Positions 62,590 to 64,000 of a stretch of 64,000 bases of DNA are shown here, piece by piece (position 1 is the stretch's first letter; the number at the start of each line of letters is the position of its first letter). The position numbers were made by a program, and so were the translations under genes. The DNA comes from Cardiocondyla obscurior (Eukaryota; Arthropoda; Insecta; Hymenoptera; Formicidae). Under the pieces are notes generated by a model. It saw only the letters and a program-made list of their open reading frames with translations. It searched no databases and was not told the origin of the DNA. The stretch is from positions 3,696,381-3,760,380 of the forward strand of contig NC_091876.1 in the NCBI RefSeq assembly GCF_019399895.1. The letters run 5' to 3'.

Positions 62590-64000
62590 ATATGCCGCTA
62601 CTGCACTTCGCCCCCTTTCCTCCGTCCACCGGAATTGCAAGCATAGATCGACTATCCTGCGAATGCCGAAATTTCTGGGTCGTCGACCAAAGTGGCCACC
62701 GCACCGACAGATTCTTCATCGGCATTGTGCATCTACGCACAGTTTAATCGAATTATTGACGCGGGCAGCAACGCTATGTACCTTCACGCCGCAGTGAATT
62801 ATTCGTTATATTTTCTACCCAGCGTGTACATTTTTCACCGGCGACTTCCCTCCCGTCAGAGTATACGCGTTAGGCGGTCATTTAATTTACAAAACGTGAA
62901 TGTCGGTAGAAAACTTCGAAACCTTATAAATAAACTTATAAATCAATTTCTATATATAGCGAGTATCGAAATTAAAACGCAATTTAAAACATCTTAAATA
63001 AAATTTCCAGATCGATCCTCCGGTCCTTGAGAAAATTTTATAAAACGCCACTATTAGTAACAATCCTGTCGCGCTCTTCCCCGGGCAATGTATTTAAAAA
63101 CCTCTGTTTCAAAAAAACAGATTAGGTATTCATTCGAACTCGTAAAGTCCCCTGGCGAAGAATAACATACCATTTTGATTGTATAACGTGTAGAAATCCT
63201 AATTGGCGATAATTGAAATTAGTTCGCCGCTGTTTTCGAGGCCTCGTCGATAAAGCCGCAAAGTTTAAAACGCTAAGTGCGTGCGTCCACGTGCGCGCGA
63301 TCGATCTCGCGCGCGTTGCGCGAGCAAGCGGGTTAGCGAATGGATGGACGGACGTGCGGGCCAAGGGTTCGGCACGGTCGCGAATTAATCGAGCATATAA
63401 TCGATGTGCGCCTGTCGATGTATGTATATGGAAGCCATCCGCCTGGTCACCCTCGCGAGCGCAGCCTTCCCGCCCCGTCCTCCCCCCGTTCGCTCGCTCT
63501 CGCCATCCCGCCCTGCCTATCGTTAACCAACGGCGCCGCGCACGGTAACGCTAATTTCTGTGCTGGACGTGTCGTCGTACTAACCCGTCGAAAAACGTCA
63601 AACGGCGAGCTTACTTTCTCGTTTGTGCCCGCGCGTTTTCGAGCGCGTCCGGGGGCGACGATATTTTCCAAAAGTTGCCGCTTTGAATTTTACTGTTGAC
63701 GGACGTTGCTCGCTCGCGCGCTCTCGCTCGCTCGCGACGTCGTCTGGCTTTGGCAAAATTCAATTGCCGCGCTCTGTTATAGTTGCGATGAAAAGTAAAC
63801 GTAAAAAGCAATAACGATGGGCACGGCGTTACGTTTGCGCCATAGTTTCGGTATCGGGCACCGAGGCAGAGACTAATTTTTCAAAAACTACCGGAAGGGC
63901 CGTGGCAAGCGCCGCCACCTCTCTGAATCATGAGGGAAATTTAATGTAAATATAACGCACCTGCGCGGCGAAGGGCTGTGTGCGCGGAGAAATTTAATTA

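Larger units (their letters stand above)
58001..64000. other. Distal flank, no gene recognised
   Basis: It holds a GA run (59203-59218), a GGC-rich run (60253-60268), an A-rich tract (62047-62100) and a GA run (62362-62379). A C/CT-rich tract lies at 62541-62589 and a let-7-like 17-mer at 62385-62401. The remaining sequence shows CpG-rich DNA with TAATTA cores and no supported exon. Confidence 0.55.

Overview
The window is arthropod nuclear DNA, most likely from a hymenopteran and plausibly an ant. It is CpG-rich and dense in CT/GA, GACn and GTGC microsatellites and poly-A/T runs. Its one recognisable gene has consensus GT-AG introns. The species call is inference from sequence texture and from the near-insect form of the protein.

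The recognisable gene is on the + strand: the LIM-domain-only gene Beadex/dLMO (Bx, LMO1/LMO3 family). Four coding exons (9764-9852, 10144-10407, 15776-16016, 16289-16444) join in frame into a 249-residue protein. It has two complete LIM zinc-binding domains with all 16 zinc ligands and a disordered Pro/Gly/Asn-rich tail. The 5' UTR exon or exons are not fixed. Exon 2 begins 23 nt before the ATG behind a good acceptor, and there are candidate upstream donors at 8367 and 8728.

The 1.2 kb after the stop looks like a regulated 3' UTR. It holds a K box (miR-2/13 family seed match), a perfect Pumilio element, a GC-rich hairpin and, right after that, an 8-mer miR-9a seed match followed by an ATTAAA signal. 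miR-9a repression of dLMO is known in Drosophila, so this is the most biologically informative non-coding signal here. Intron 3 has an in-frame stop and an AATAAA hexamer, which would allow a shorter isoform by intronic polyadenylation.

The rest (1-9740, the 5.4 kb intron 2, and about 46 kb downstream of Bx) shows no protein domain I can recognise. It holds low-complexity tracts, AT-rich patches and many TAATTA-type homeodomain cores, as expected of regulatory DNA around a developmental gene. It also holds a large inverted repeat (33656-33931), a possible MITE (about 30375-30640), a let-7-like 17-mer in a foldable context (62385-62401), a few splice-site-bounded exon candidates of unknown genes (+ strand 18915-19068; - strand 39444-38834) and a recurring short palindrome, AGGGTG-N4-6-CACCCT. 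Most longer open frames outside Bx are chance ORFs in GC-rich or microsatellite sequence.
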